DNA of 11,120 nt from an uncultured Lachnospiraceae bacterium. Lineage in GTDB: Bacteria > Bacillota > Clostridia > Lachnospirales > Lachnospiraceae. Positions 1-7,620 of the stretch are shown here, one piece after another. The notes beneath the pieces are model-generated. The model was not told where the DNA came from. It ran no database searches and saw nothing but the letters and a program-made list of their open reading frames with translations. Each line of letters begins with the position of its first letter. The first letter of the stretch is position 1. Made by a program: the position numbers and the translations under genes. The stretch spans positions 1-11,120 of the forward strand of contig CAKRNW010000076.1 of assembly GCA_934371505.1 (NCBI GenBank), read 5' to 3'.

Positions 1-1409
1 TAGCTGTCATACACGTTATTGTATGCTCCCACCGTAATCACTTTGGATGCCGTAGAGGGAATGGTGAGGGTGGACTGGGGAACGGGGGCATAGAACCGGG
101 TATCGGCACTTAACACCTGCTCACTAGGCAGATAATAGAGAAAATTGCCGCTGACGATTCGGATTCCTCTCATTTCAAAGCGCCAGACACCGGTTCGGAC
201 ATAAGCTCCTTCCAAAGAAAGCAATTCAAAATAGATTTCCTGATTCACCGAATAGGGACTGGGTTCTCCGATGTATAGCAGAATTTCCGTCTGTTCCAAT
301 ATAAATTGCTGTTTGCCGGAAACCGTAAGCGAAATCTGTCGTCGTTCTCCCCCCGGAGATACCAGATATAGTTCCATACGATCCACATAATTTTTCCAAA
401 GCTGGATGCCAAAGGAAGACTGATAGTTTCCCACCGCCAGTTCCACCTGGGTGGTTCTCTCTTCCTGCAAAGATCCAGCGGTATGCCCTGCCGCTGCCCC
501 TTCATTTCCGCTTCCCACACAGATTACCGTCCGTCCGATCTCTGAGGCATTGTCCAGAAAGCGTTCCAGAATGGAGGTACTGTCATGGGCACCATAGGTA
601 TTTCCGAAACTCAGATTAAGTGCCAGAGGCATATTTAATTCCATAGCTTTTCTTACCGCGTAAGTAACCGCTCTCATCAGTTCTGTTGTTCTGGGAAAGG
701 ACAATTTATCGGCATTTCCCAGTTTCACAATCAGAAGGTCACTTTCCGGTGCCCCTCCCACTAAGGACTGCTCTTCGTCCTTTCCGGCGGCAATAGCGGC
801 CACCGCAGTTCCATGCCCGGTGATGTCCTGGGTGGGGAGTGTGGTATTCTCTGCGAGCGCTCTATTGATTTGCTCCTCACTATATTCAATTCCTTGGAAA
901 AATCCCTCCGGTGGCTGTCCCTCTTCTCCCGGCTGAAGAGACTGATCCCACAGAAAGCGAATCCGGGTAGTTCCATCGATCTTACGGAACGCCATGCTTT
1001 CATAATCAATCCCTGAATCAATGATTGCCACCAACACATCTTTTCCACTCAGCCCCCGCACCGTTGCTGTGCTTTGAAAACAGGAGGCGGCTTTTCCCTC
1101 CGTCACCGAATAAAACAATCGTTTCGGCATCTCCACATATTCCACCTCCGGGTTTACCACAAAGTCCCGGATGAGATTTTCCCGGATCGTCACGATGGCA
1201 TATCCTGCAATCAAAGGTTCAATCCGGATGCCTTCCTGTTCATATTGCAGAAGATCTCCGTTATACTTCAAAATTAATTCCCAGGTTTTTGTCCTCCCAT
1301 CAAATCCCACCTCCAGTTCCGCTGCCTGTTCCCGTTGGGTTTCTTCCAGGGAGAGACTAAGGTTCAGCATATTTTCGATTTTTTGCGAGGAAGATGTATT
1401 GATATCCAT
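1..1409 (-). CDS. S8 (subtilisin-family) peptidase, Csp-like, 3' end outside the window
   Basis: A serine protease of the subtilase family, open for 469 codons from ATG at 1409 and cut by the left edge. No frameshift is present: I translated the whole stretch in one frame. Visible triad parts are the Asp in AIIDSGID (D131) and the His in DITGHGTA (H199); the oxyanion Asn is in GSGNEGA (N302). The catalytic Ser motif (GTSMA type) should come just beyond the edge, after STASKVITVGAYN (about 453-464). Residues about 1-120 resemble a propeptide-like N-terminal region. Residues about 310-450 form a beta-rich stretch between the oxyanion Asn and the Ser region, which fits the jelly-roll insertion known in clostridial Csp proteases. 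No signal peptide is seen. The start is supported by AGGA six bases upstream and an in-frame TAA just before. Known Csp proteins process the spore cortex hydrolase SleC; many Lachnospiraceae relatives have no assigned role, so the function here is open. It looks unrelated to the sugar operon. Confidence 0.9.
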   Translation of the reverse strand, partial: MDINTSSSQKIENMLNLSLSLEETQREQAAELEVGFDGRTKTWELILKYNGDLLQYEQEGIRIEPLIAGYAIVTIRENLIRDFVVNPEVEYVEMPKRLFYSVTEGKAASCFQSTATVRGLSGKDVLVAIIDSGIDYESMAFRKIDGTTRIRFLWDQSLQPGEEGQPPEGFFQGIEYSEEQINRALAENTTLPTQDITGHGTAVAAIAAGKDEEQSLVGGAPESDLLIVKLGNADKLSFPRTTELMRAVTYAVRKAMELNMPLALNLSFGNTYGAHDSTSILERFLDNASEIGRTVICVGSGNEGAAAGHTAGSLQEERTTQVELAVGNYQSSFGIQLWKNYVDRMELYLVSPGGERRQISLTVSGKQQFILEQTEILLYIGEPSPYSVNQEIYFELLSLEGAYVRTGVWRFEMRGIRIVSGNFLYYLPSEQVLSADTRFYAPVPQSTLTIPSTASKVITVGAYNNVYDS

Positions 1410-1605
1410 TCTGATTCCTGCATTTCGCTTTTCTTACTTTATTTTATGCAAATCTGTAAGAGTTGCTGATTATATTACTGCTTTGTATACTTCTGGACAA
1501 TTTCCTGCATCACATCCCACTTCTTTTCCATGTCAGCTGCCCATGCCAGCCGCCATAATCATAAGTACAGGTATTCTCAATGATTCAACCTTCTTTATCT
1601 AGCTC
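1410..1605 (-). other. Intergenic gap between oxidoreductase and S8 peptidase
   Basis: This 196-nt spacer has no clear intrinsic terminator after the oxidoreductase stop. The only hairpin I see is a 6-bp CGGCTG/CAGCTG stem without a following T-run. An 18-codon open frame (1475..1531, MEKKW...) lies here. It lacks a good ribosome binding site but reads like the C-terminal end of a protein, so it may be debris of an older gene. A TATAAT box sits directly after it. Confidence 0.5.
1469..1474 (-). promoter_or_regulatory. Candidate -10 box for the S8 peptidase gene
   Basis: The minus strand reads TATAAT, a perfect -10 hexamer, about 60 bases before the peptidase start. There is no convincing -35 at 16-18 bases; TTGTCC lies 20 bases upstream, which is too far for a good sigma-A promoter. 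This is a weak call, supported mainly by its position in the gap. Confidence 0.35.
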
Positions 1606-2874
1606 TTAAACTTCATCTGTTTTAACAGAACAGTAGTCCTTGAAATCAACTACTCCGCTACTCAATCTTGCTTCTTCTGCAGCTAATGCCATTAAATGAC
1701 TCTCTACAGAAACAGAAGCATCTGTTTTTCCCTTTTCTTCTCCACAAACCATACGGACAAAATCATGCATCATTTTCATGTCACTTCCACTATGTCCCTT
1801 AGACGGTGTATGTAATTGAATGAAATCATTTGTTCCACTTACAAAGTCTATCATCTCTATTGTCCCAGCTTCCATATCACCTTTCAGTTCACCTTTTGTG
1901 CCCATAATCCGGATTCTTCTTGCACATTGATTGGTAAACGCAGTCATTAAAAAGGAAGCAGTGACATGATTTTCAAATTCCATATCCACCGTTTGATGAT
2001 CAACCACGGTATTGTCTGAGTGAAACACACACCTTCCGTAAGATCCTTTCTTTAATGCCTCCAGAATATGCTCTGGGTCTGCCTTATCGGTCACTGCGTA
2101 TACCAGCCCATCCTCAACAGCCTTAGGATGCTCCAAATAAAATCTGGGTGCATAAAAAGGACAGTCATCCCTGGCAGGGCATCCATCCATACAGTATTGC
2201 GGGGCGTCTGTTGGTGCATTTTCTTCTATAAAATAAGTAAGTTTTCCAAAAGAGTTTATTGTTTTGCAGCTGCTTCCCGTAAGCCACAATAAAATGTCCA
2301 TATCATGACAGCATTTTTGAAGAATCATAGGACTGGATTCCTCCTGATTTCTCCAATTTCCCCTTACAAAACTATGGGCGTAATGCCAGTAGCCTACCTC
2401 CTCAATATGCTGGATGGTTATCATTCTCCCAATTCTTCCTTCTTCAAGGATCTCCTTTATCTTGGAAAAAAATGGAGAATAACGCAGCACATGGCATACA
2501 GATAATATTCGGTTATACTTTTTTGCCATGAAACCCATTTTTATAATTTCGTTCCTGTCCGGAGACATCGGTTTCTCACATAGTACATGATATCCCTGCT
2601 GTAAAGCCATCATCACCGGCTCGTAATGCATTTTGTCCTGTGTGCAGACCATTGCGCAATCTGCCATTTTTTCCTTACACAGCAGTTCCTCATAAGACTC
2701 AAACTGTAATTCTTTGGGGATTTTATGTTTTAAGGCAAAAAGTTCTCTTCTTTCCTGATTGGGTTCTGCCACCGCTACTATTTTAAATTCATCCGGATGT
2801 TCCAATGCGTACTGAGAATATACATATCCTCCTCTTAATCCAGCCCCTATTAAAACACTTGTTACCTGTTTCAT
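1606..2874 (-). CDS. Gfo/Idh/MocA-family NAD(P)-dependent oxidoreductase with Cys-rich insertion
   Basis: A probable cytoplasmic sugar oxidoreductase of 422 residues. The N-terminal Rossmann fold carries the nucleotide-binding motif LIGAGLRG (G10, G12, G15). The family motif CEKP follows at 99-102, with K101 the expected catalytic or cofactor-binding lysine. The C-terminal alpha/beta domain carries CCHDMDILLWL (H190, D191, D193), matching the conserved H/D segment of the family. A cysteine cluster at C228, C232 and C238 (YCMDGCPARDDCP) lies in an insertion also found in some uncharacterised family members; metal binding is my inference. It is the last gene of the transport operon, 91 bases after the fucosidase. 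I chose ATG at 2874 because it has GGAAG close upstream and puts the Rossmann strand at the N-terminus as usual. A TTG at 2946 would add 24 residues unlike the family. Substrate unknown: fucose, another released sugar, or a glycoside (some relatives cleave glycosides through NAD-dependent chemistry). Confidence 0.88.
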   Translation of the reverse strand: MKQVTSVLIGAGLRGGYVYSQYALEHPDEFKIVAVAEPNQERRELFALKHKIPKELQFESYEELLCKEKMADCAMVCTQDKMHYEPVMMALQQGYHVLCEKPMSPDRNEIIKMGFMAKKYNRILSVCHVLRYSPFFSKIKEILEEGRIGRMITIQHIEEVGYWHYAHSFVRGNWRNQEESSPMILQKCCHDMDILLWLTGSSCKTINSFGKLTYFIEENAPTDAPQYCMDGCPARDDCPFYAPRFYLEHPKAVEDGLVYAVTDKADPEHILEALKKGSYGRCVFHSDNTVVDHQTVDMEFENHVTASFLMTAFTNQCARRIRIMGTKGELKGDMEAGTIEMIDFVSGTNDFIQLHTPSKGHSGSDMKMMHDFVRMVCGEEKGKTDASVSVESHLMALAAEEARLSSGVVDFKDYCSVKTDEV

Positions 2875-2952
2875 TTTCTTCCTTTCCGACACGATACAGA
2901 TACTTATCTTTGTACACTTCCCCTGATTTTCCAGTGTAAAAGGCAAGTGAAT

Positions 2953-2958
2953 CTCCTC
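2953..2958 (-). promoter_or_regulatory. GAGGAG ribosome-binding-site-like sequence before an alternative TTG start
   Basis: GAGGAG on the minus strand sits six bases before a TTG (2944..2946) that is in frame with the oxidoreductase. It is a better Shine-Dalgarno match than the one before ATG 2874, so the longer 446-residue form cannot be excluded from sequence alone. Confidence 0.4.
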
Positions 2959-2965
2959 GTTATGT

Positions 2966-4273
2966 TTAACCTTTCAGTTCAATCTTTAACACTGTGTCCT
3001 TTTTATCCGGTAACGGGTAGGTAAACACCGGATTCTCTCCAAATGATACAAAGGCAACATCCTGATAAAGAGCAGTATTCCATGCCTCGCCTCTTTTCAC
3101 CTCGCTGCCATCTGCCAGATATGTTACCTTATCCAATTGTTCCGGCTTTACTCCATAGAGAGGGAGTGCTCCTAATGGGGTTTCGTAGATGTGGGCATAT
3201 ATGGTTTTGCCACGCTGCGTATATCTTCCCCAGTCAGGCTTCTCAAGACTTGATATCCCACATTGATAGATACTTTCTCCATTTTTCTCCATCCATTCCC
3301 CAATCTCCTTCAAGATTTTTACACTCTCCCGGGGAATATTTCCCTTTGCATCAGGACCCACATTTAAAATCATGTTTCCACCTTTGCTCACACACTCTAC
3401 CAGTTTTCGAACCAACATCTCTGCTGATTTGTATTGGTGGTCATAATTGCAATATCCCCAATGGTTATTCATGGTTGCACATAATTCCCAAGGGATAGGA
3501 TTTCCCTTCTCATCACAAACGCCTTTCGGTGGAATAATCTGTTCCGGACTGGCAAAATCACCACTGTAAATCAGTGGATTTTCTGTTACAATGCTTCCAT
3601 GATTATCTCCTGCCCCCTCCAAACGGTTATCAATAATAACATCCGGTTGATATTGGCGTACCATTTTTATCAGCTCTGTGGCCTTCCACTTTTCCCCTGC
3701 CATATCATCATAAGAGAAATCAAACCACAGTAAATCCAGTTTCCCGTAATTTGTTACCAGTTCCCGTACCTGTCCGTGCATATATTTCAGATACCGTTCA
3801 AAATCTATTACTTCATCTTTATATGTTTGATTATTTCTCATGGGATGCTGTCTGTCCCCATATTTGGGAAAATCAGGATGATGCCAGTCGATAAGGGAGA
3901 AATATAAGCCCACTTTAAGTCCGGCTTCCCTAAAGGCTTCCACAAACTCTCTTACCAGATCCCGCCCTGCTTTTGTATTTGTTGCCTTGTAATCTGTGAG
4001 GGCAGAGTCAAACAGACAAAATCCATCATGGTGCTTTGCAGTCAAAACCGCGTACTGCATTCCCGCCGCTTTTGCAAGCTGTGCCCATTTTTGAGGCTGA
4101 TAGTCAACTGGATTAAATTGTTCAAAGTATGGCTGATATTGCTCTACCGTCATCTCTTTTTCAGACATAACCCATTCGCCACATGCCGGAATGGAATAGA
4201 GTCCCCAATGGATAAACATGCCAAATCTGTCATCCATAAACCACTTTGTTCGTTTTTGTATTTCCTGATTCAT
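2966..4273 (-). CDS. GH29 alpha-L-fucosidase, cytoplasmic
   Basis: A retaining glycoside hydrolase of family 29, expected to release terminal alpha-L-fucose from an imported oligosaccharide. It has 435 residues and no signal peptide or membrane segment, so it should act in the cytoplasm behind the ABC transporter. Family signs are FGMFIHWGLYS (17-27, H22), TAKHHDGFCLFDS (78-90, H81-H82), the beta-strand LDLLWFDFS with D185 as the probable nucleophile, and PWELCATMNNHWGY (261-274) near the end of the barrel. The acid/base residue varies between GH29 subfamilies; I cannot assign it with confidence, although E263 is a candidate. A short beta-rich C-terminal part (about 340-435) follows, and there is no extra binding module. 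The start ATG is preceded by GGAGG at nine bases. It lies 19 bases after the MalG-like permease and 91 bases before the oxidoreductase. Linkage preference (alpha-1,2, 1,3/4 or 1,6) is not readable. Confidence 0.92.
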   Translation of the reverse strand: MNQEIQKRTKWFMDDRFGMFIHWGLYSIPACGEWVMSEKEMTVEQYQPYFEQFNPVDYQPQKWAQLAKAAGMQYAVLTAKHHDGFCLFDSALTDYKATNTKAGRDLVREFVEAFREAGLKVGLYFSLIDWHHPDFPKYGDRQHPMRNNQTYKDEVIDFERYLKYMHGQVRELVTNYGKLDLLWFDFSYDDMAGEKWKATELIKMVRQYQPDVIIDNRLEGAGDNHGSIVTENPLIYSGDFASPEQIIPPKGVCDEKGNPIPWELCATMNNHWGYCNYDHQYKSAEMLVRKLVECVSKGGNMILNVGPDAKGNIPRESVKILKEIGEWMEKNGESIYQCGISSLEKPDWGRYTQRGKTIYAHIYETPLGALPLYGVKPEQLDKVTYLADGSEVKRGEAWNTALYQDVAFVSFGENPVFTYPLPDKKDTVLKIELKG

Positions 4274-4292
4274 TTACTTTTTCCTCCAATCC

Positions 4293-5138
4293 TTATCCTT
4301 TTACTGCTCCACCTGATAATGCTTCAATAAAGAACTTGCTGAAAATACAATACAACGCCACCGGAGGAAGGATGATCACTACCATCGCAGAAAACAGTCC
4401 ATTATAATTCGTGCTGAATGCTGTGGTAAAGGTAGACAAAAGAGCCGGAACCGTCAGTTTTTCTCTGGTAATCAATACAAGAGATGCCCAATAATATTCA
4501 TTCCAGTTATTTAAAAAGGCCAGAACTGCTGCAGTCATAATTCCAGGTCTTGCAATAGGAAAGATAACCCTTAGCCAGGTCTGTATATATCCACAGCCAT
4601 CTATTCTGGCTGCCTCTTCCAAATCTCGTGGAATATTATCATAATAATTTTTTATTACAAAAAAGCTGACCGCTATTCCACTACAGGAATAAATAAGAAT
4701 CAGTGCGGATCTGGTATCATATATATGTAATCTGTTTACCAGGTTATAAACCGGATAAGTCAATGCAGTTGCCGGAATAAACATGGTTGAATATAACAAA
4801 ATATTTACCAGTTTTTTCCCTTTAAACTCCATTCTGGCTACAATATAGGCAGACATTGATATCATCAACACGCTGATCAGTACAGAAACTCCTGCTACGA
4901 ACAGGCTGTTTCCAAAATAACGAAAAACATGTAAATCCCTGAATGTAGAAATGTACCCATCCAGGCATATAGACTCTGGAAGCTGAAATCCTGGTCTTGC
5001 CATAGGGTCTTTTTTCAGACTCGACAGCACAAGCCATACTAATGGAAATAAAGAAATCAGCAAAGCCCATGCGAGGCACACATATGTCACTATTCGAGTT
5101 ACCAATGGCATATTTTTCACCGTTTTTGATTTTTTCAT
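4293..5138 (-). CDS. ABC sugar transporter permease, MalG-like (CUT1 family)
   Basis: One of two integral membrane subunits of the oligosaccharide importer, 281 residues. It has about six hydrophobic segments, starting with one at about 15-40. The cytoplasmic EAA loop is well preserved: EEAARIDGCGYIQTWLRVIF (174-193) followed by PIARPG (194-199). This loop docks on the ATPase subunit. The C-terminus FFIEALSGGAVKG is the usual MalG-like ending, so the gene appears complete. I chose ATG 5138 because GAAGGGA lies ten bases upstream. A TTG at 5147 is also in frame but sits one base from that ribosome binding site, too close to use. The gene starts 18 bases after the MalF-like gene stops, so the two are co-transcribed. 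No ATP-binding gene follows, which suggests a shared MsmK/UgpC-type ATPase. Confidence 0.93.
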   Translation of the reverse strand: MKKSKTVKNMPLVTRIVTYVCLAWALLISLFPLVWLVLSSLKKDPMARPGFQLPESICLDGYISTFRDLHVFRYFGNSLFVAGVSVLISVLMISMSAYIVARMEFKGKKLVNILLYSTMFIPATALTYPVYNLVNRLHIYDTRSALILIYSCSGIAVSFFVIKNYYDNIPRDLEEAARIDGCGYIQTWLRVIFPIARPGIMTAAVLAFLNNWNEYYWASLVLITREKLTVPALLSTFTTAFSTNYNGLFSAMVVIILPPVALYCIFSKFFIEALSGGAVKG

Positions 5139-5156
5139 AAGATACAATTCCCTTCT

Positions 5157-6092
5157 CTAATGTTTCTCTTTTTTCAGAGAGACGCTGTACGCTGCATTAA
5201 TGATTAAAATGATGACCATGCCCGCCAGAATTTGTATTACTGCGACCGCATTCGCACGACCAAACTGTGTTCTTGGACTTGTAATCGCCAGTTCACGAAT
5301 GACATAACTGATACTATAAGTTCCTGCAGCCCCTTTTGTCAGAAAATAAACTTCGTTGTAAAGCAGGAATCCGGATGTTGCAGCAAGTATGGAGACCGTC
5401 TTTAGTGTTCCCTTAATCATAGGAATTGTGATAAACCAGTCTTGTTTTAAGCCACTTGCTCCATCAAGCATTGCTGCTTCTCTTACCTCTTCAGGAACTG
5501 CCATAATATTTCCCAGTATCATTAACGTTGTCGTTCCGGTAAAAAATATATAAGCACATGTCATTGCCACAAATGCCGGTCCTTTTAATAACAGAATATT
5601 GTCTGTAAAATTTTTATGAAATAACCGTATCATGGGATTGATGATACCGTAAGATGGATTGTACAGCTGTAAAAAAATGACTCCCATGGCTGCCGTTGAT
5701 ATCATATTGGGAATAATATAAATATTCCGTATAATTTTAATTCCTCTGACTTTTCTGGATAAAGCCAACGCAATTAAGGTGGCAACCGGAATCTGTACTA
5801 TCACTCCTAATGCAGCCCATACCGCAGAATTTCTAAACGCCTCCCAGAAAAAAGGATATTTAACAAAAATATAATGATAATTGTTCCATAAATCCTGTAT
5901 TCCAAAGAATTCCGGGGAAGTGATGTTACTATAATCCCATTTACAAAAAGAGGTCAGGAACACTGTGATAATCGGGTATAAATAAAAAATACAAAAAGCA
6001 ATCATTGTAGGTGCTAAAAAGGTGACAATAAACCCTCTTCTCCGCATACCTAATTTATTTTTTTTCTGTTCAATATTACTGTTTTTTTTCAA
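5157..6092 (-). CDS. ABC sugar transporter permease, MalF-like (CUT1 family)
   Basis: The partner membrane subunit of the importer, 311 residues. It has a basic N-terminal tail (1-19), a first membrane segment at about 20-48 and about six segments overall. The EAA loop is VPEEVREAAMLDGASGLKQD (199-218) and then WFITIPMIKG. The start is a TTG at 6092, preceded at five bases by AGAGGTG, a good ribosome binding site. No in-frame ATG exists upstream, and the internal ATG at residue 16 has no usable ribosome binding site. It follows the solute-binding protein gene by 75 bases containing a hairpin with a T-run. The weak start codon and the hairpin together should lower permease output relative to the binding protein. 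The substrate is inferred from the neighbouring fucosidase to be a fucosylated oligosaccharide. Confidence 0.93.
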   Translation of the reverse strand: MKKNSNIEQKKNKLGMRRRGFIVTFLAPTMIAFCIFYLYPIITVFLTSFCKWDYSNITSPEFFGIQDLWNNYHYIFVKYPFFWEAFRNSAVWAALGVIVQIPVATLIALALSRKVRGIKIIRNIYIIPNMISTAAMGVIFLQLYNPSYGIINPMIRLFHKNFTDNILLLKGPAFVAMTCAYIFFTGTTTLMILGNIMAVPEEVREAAMLDGASGLKQDWFITIPMIKGTLKTVSILAATSGFLLYNEVYFLTKGAAGTYSISYVIRELAITSPRTQFGRANAVAVIQILAGMVIILIINAAYSVSLKKEKH

Positions 6093-6097
6093 TGTGA

Positions 6098-6104
6098 CAC
6101 CTCT
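6098..6104 (-). promoter_or_regulatory. Ribosome binding site deciding the TTG start of the MalF-like permease
   Basis: AGAGGTG on the minus strand, five bases before TTG 6092. Because no upstream ATG is in frame, this site supports the TTG as the true start. Confidence 0.7.
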
Positions 6105-6107
6105 GTG

Positions 6108-6139
6108 AAAAAGAGGGAAGGGATTTTCTCCCTCCCCTC
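6108..6139 (-). terminator. Intercistronic intrinsic-terminator-like hairpin after the binding-protein gene
   Basis: On the minus strand, arms of 11 bases (6129..6139 and 6113..6123) pair as GAGGGGAGGGA with TCCCTTCCCTC, with one G-U pair and a five-base loop GAAAA. Five T follow at 6112..6108. It lies 28 bases after the binding-protein stop and directly before the ribosome binding site of the MalF-like gene. Such elements in sugar ABC operons commonly give more binding protein than permease, by partial termination or by protecting the 3' end of the short transcript. Confidence 0.75.
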
Positions 6140-6167
6140 AATCCATTACCTGAATTTTATTCACTCA

Positions 6168-7532
6168 TTAACCAATAAGTGCAAGCAGTTCTTTTTGAAG
6201 TGCTTCGAATCTCCCCTCAATATCTGCACCAGAAACCGCACACTCCATCAATGCGTTAATAATCGCTTTATCAACATCGGAACCCCATGTATAGTTCATA
6301 TCAATAACCACGGTATCCGCACCATTTACCATCGCACACGCCTGTGCAAGTTTAATCGTTGCTGCATCTCCGCTTTCCTGTGCAAGTGCATTCAAGTCAA
6401 CAGTGGTATTGCAAGGGTTTGCCTGTACTCCTGTAAAGATTTTTTCCTGCACCTCTACACTGGTCATATATTTAATGAATTCAAGTGCAAGTTCTGTCTT
6501 CGCCTCACTCATATTATTAGACACTGCAAGTCCACCGCCCGCAGAGGCAATTGCAATATTTCCAGGGAACAATGCAGGTTCAATGGAATCCACCAGGGAT
6601 GCGTCAATTCCGCTGGCATTCCACACACCATTAAAGAGTACACCAGCTTTCCCATTTGTGTTAAACTCTGCCATCAGATTTCCATTGTCATCCGTTGTGT
6701 GCTCAGAACCATTAGCCTGATCCAGCTTGGCTGCTGTCTTAAATGCATTTGCAAACTCCTCAGAGTGAATCGTTTCTTCTGTCAAAGCAGCTTCCAGCAT
6801 TTTTCTGCCGTTCTCAGTAGATGCCATCACCGAGTTCACAATATAACTGGATCCTTGTCCACCAATGTAACCATAAGAGCCATCACCCAGATTAGCAACG
6901 CTTTCCATGGCTTTTCCAAAAGAATCCCAGTCAGCAAATGCATCTGCAGAAACTCCTGCTTTTTCAAAAATGCTTGTGTTATACCAGAGACCACGGCTTT
7001 CAATCTGATCATGTACTGCGTAAATATGCCCGTCTACGTTATGTTGAGTGTAGTTAAGTCCAACTGCATCCTGCAATCCATTCTCATCAATATAAGGTTT
7101 CAGGTCGTAGACCAGATTCTGGGAGATCGCTGCCTGAGGTACTCCGCCACCCCCTACATCCACGATATCAGGGAAAGAGCCTCCTGCTACCTGGGCACTC
7201 ACAATGTCATCCCGGTTTTCTACTGCAATCGGTTTAAAAGTGATTCCACTGTCTGCATGCTGCGCAGCAAATTCCTCATAAATATCTCTCATAACCTGTG
7301 CTGCTGCCCATTCACTGGCATCATGATAATAACCATGATAGAATTCCAGCACCTCACCATCTGCAACCGTTGCTTTTTCTTCTCCTGTCGTTGTTTCTGT
7401 CGCAACATTTTCTGTTCCTGTAGTCTCTGCCGCTCCTGTTTCTGTTGTTTCTGCACTGCTGTTTCCACAAGCTGTGAGGGTAGAAATACTCATTGCTGCA
7501 ATTATTAACGCACTTACTAATTTCTTTTTCAT
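6168..7532 (-). CDS. ABC transporter extracellular sugar-binding lipoprotein
   Basis: The substrate-capturing subunit of the importer, 454 residues, related to family 1 (MalE-like) solute-binding proteins. It has a basic, hydrophobic signal peptide and the lipobox LTAC, giving lipid attachment at C22 on the outer face of the membrane. Residues about 23-56 are rich in Thr, Glu and Ala, a flexible tether. The ligand-binding core follows with signature pieces: GGSFPDIVDVGGGG, DGHIYAVHDQ, LWYNTSIFEKAG and FNTNGKAGVLFNGVW. Aromatic residues near the start of the core (HGYYHDASEW) could stack on sugars. The start ATG has GGAGG at eight bases (7541..7545). It is the first gene of its operon, and a hairpin follows its stop. 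It is clearly related to the lipoprotein at 7756..9021 but has diverged from it. Confidence 0.93.
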   Translation of the reverse strand: MKKKLVSALIIAAMSISTLTACGNSSAETTETGAAETTGTENVATETTTGEEKATVADGEVLEFYHGYYHDASEWAAAQVMRDIYEEFAAQHADSGITFKPIAVENRDDIVSAQVAGGSFPDIVDVGGGGVPQAAISQNLVYDLKPYIDENGLQDAVGLNYTQHNVDGHIYAVHDQIESRGLWYNTSIFEKAGVSADAFADWDSFGKAMESVANLGDGSYGYIGGQGSSYIVNSVMASTENGRKMLEAALTEETIHSEEFANAFKTAAKLDQANGSEHTTDDNGNLMAEFNTNGKAGVLFNGVWNASGIDASLVDSIEPALFPGNIAIASAGGGLAVSNNMSEAKTELALEFIKYMTSVEVQEKIFTGVQANPCNTTVDLNALAQESGDAATIKLAQACAMVNGADTVVIDMNYTWGSDVDKAIINALMECAVSGADIEGRFEALQKELLALIG

Positions 7533-7620
7533 TTCTCTTTCCTCCGTTTTTGTTTATTTTGTTATTTGATAATTTGATTTTATATATTTTTTTGTCTATT
7601 TTGAATATCATGCATTGACT

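Noticed and set aside
245..1048. Fragmented minus-strand frames suggesting a broken gene in the left part
   Set aside because: Translating the other minus-strand frame from 1409 to 1 gives one uninterrupted subtilase, so the fragments are out-of-frame shadows and there is no frameshift.
1535..1560. Hairpin after the oxidoreductase as a terminator
   Set aside because: The stem is only about six pairs and is followed by an A/G-rich stretch instead of a T-run.
1171..1602. A 143-codon plus-strand open frame across the intergenic gap
   Set aside because: Its first half is antisense to the S8 peptidase and the rest has no domain or convincing ribosome binding site.
3043..3498. A 151-codon plus-strand open frame
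   Set aside because: It is antisense to the fucosidase and has no recognisable domain.
6105..7508. A 467-codon open frame on the plus strand
   Set aside because: It is exactly antisense to the binding-protein gene. The translation is rich in Cys, His, Ile and Arg without any recognisable domain, and the opposite strand has a signal peptide, lipobox and family motifs.
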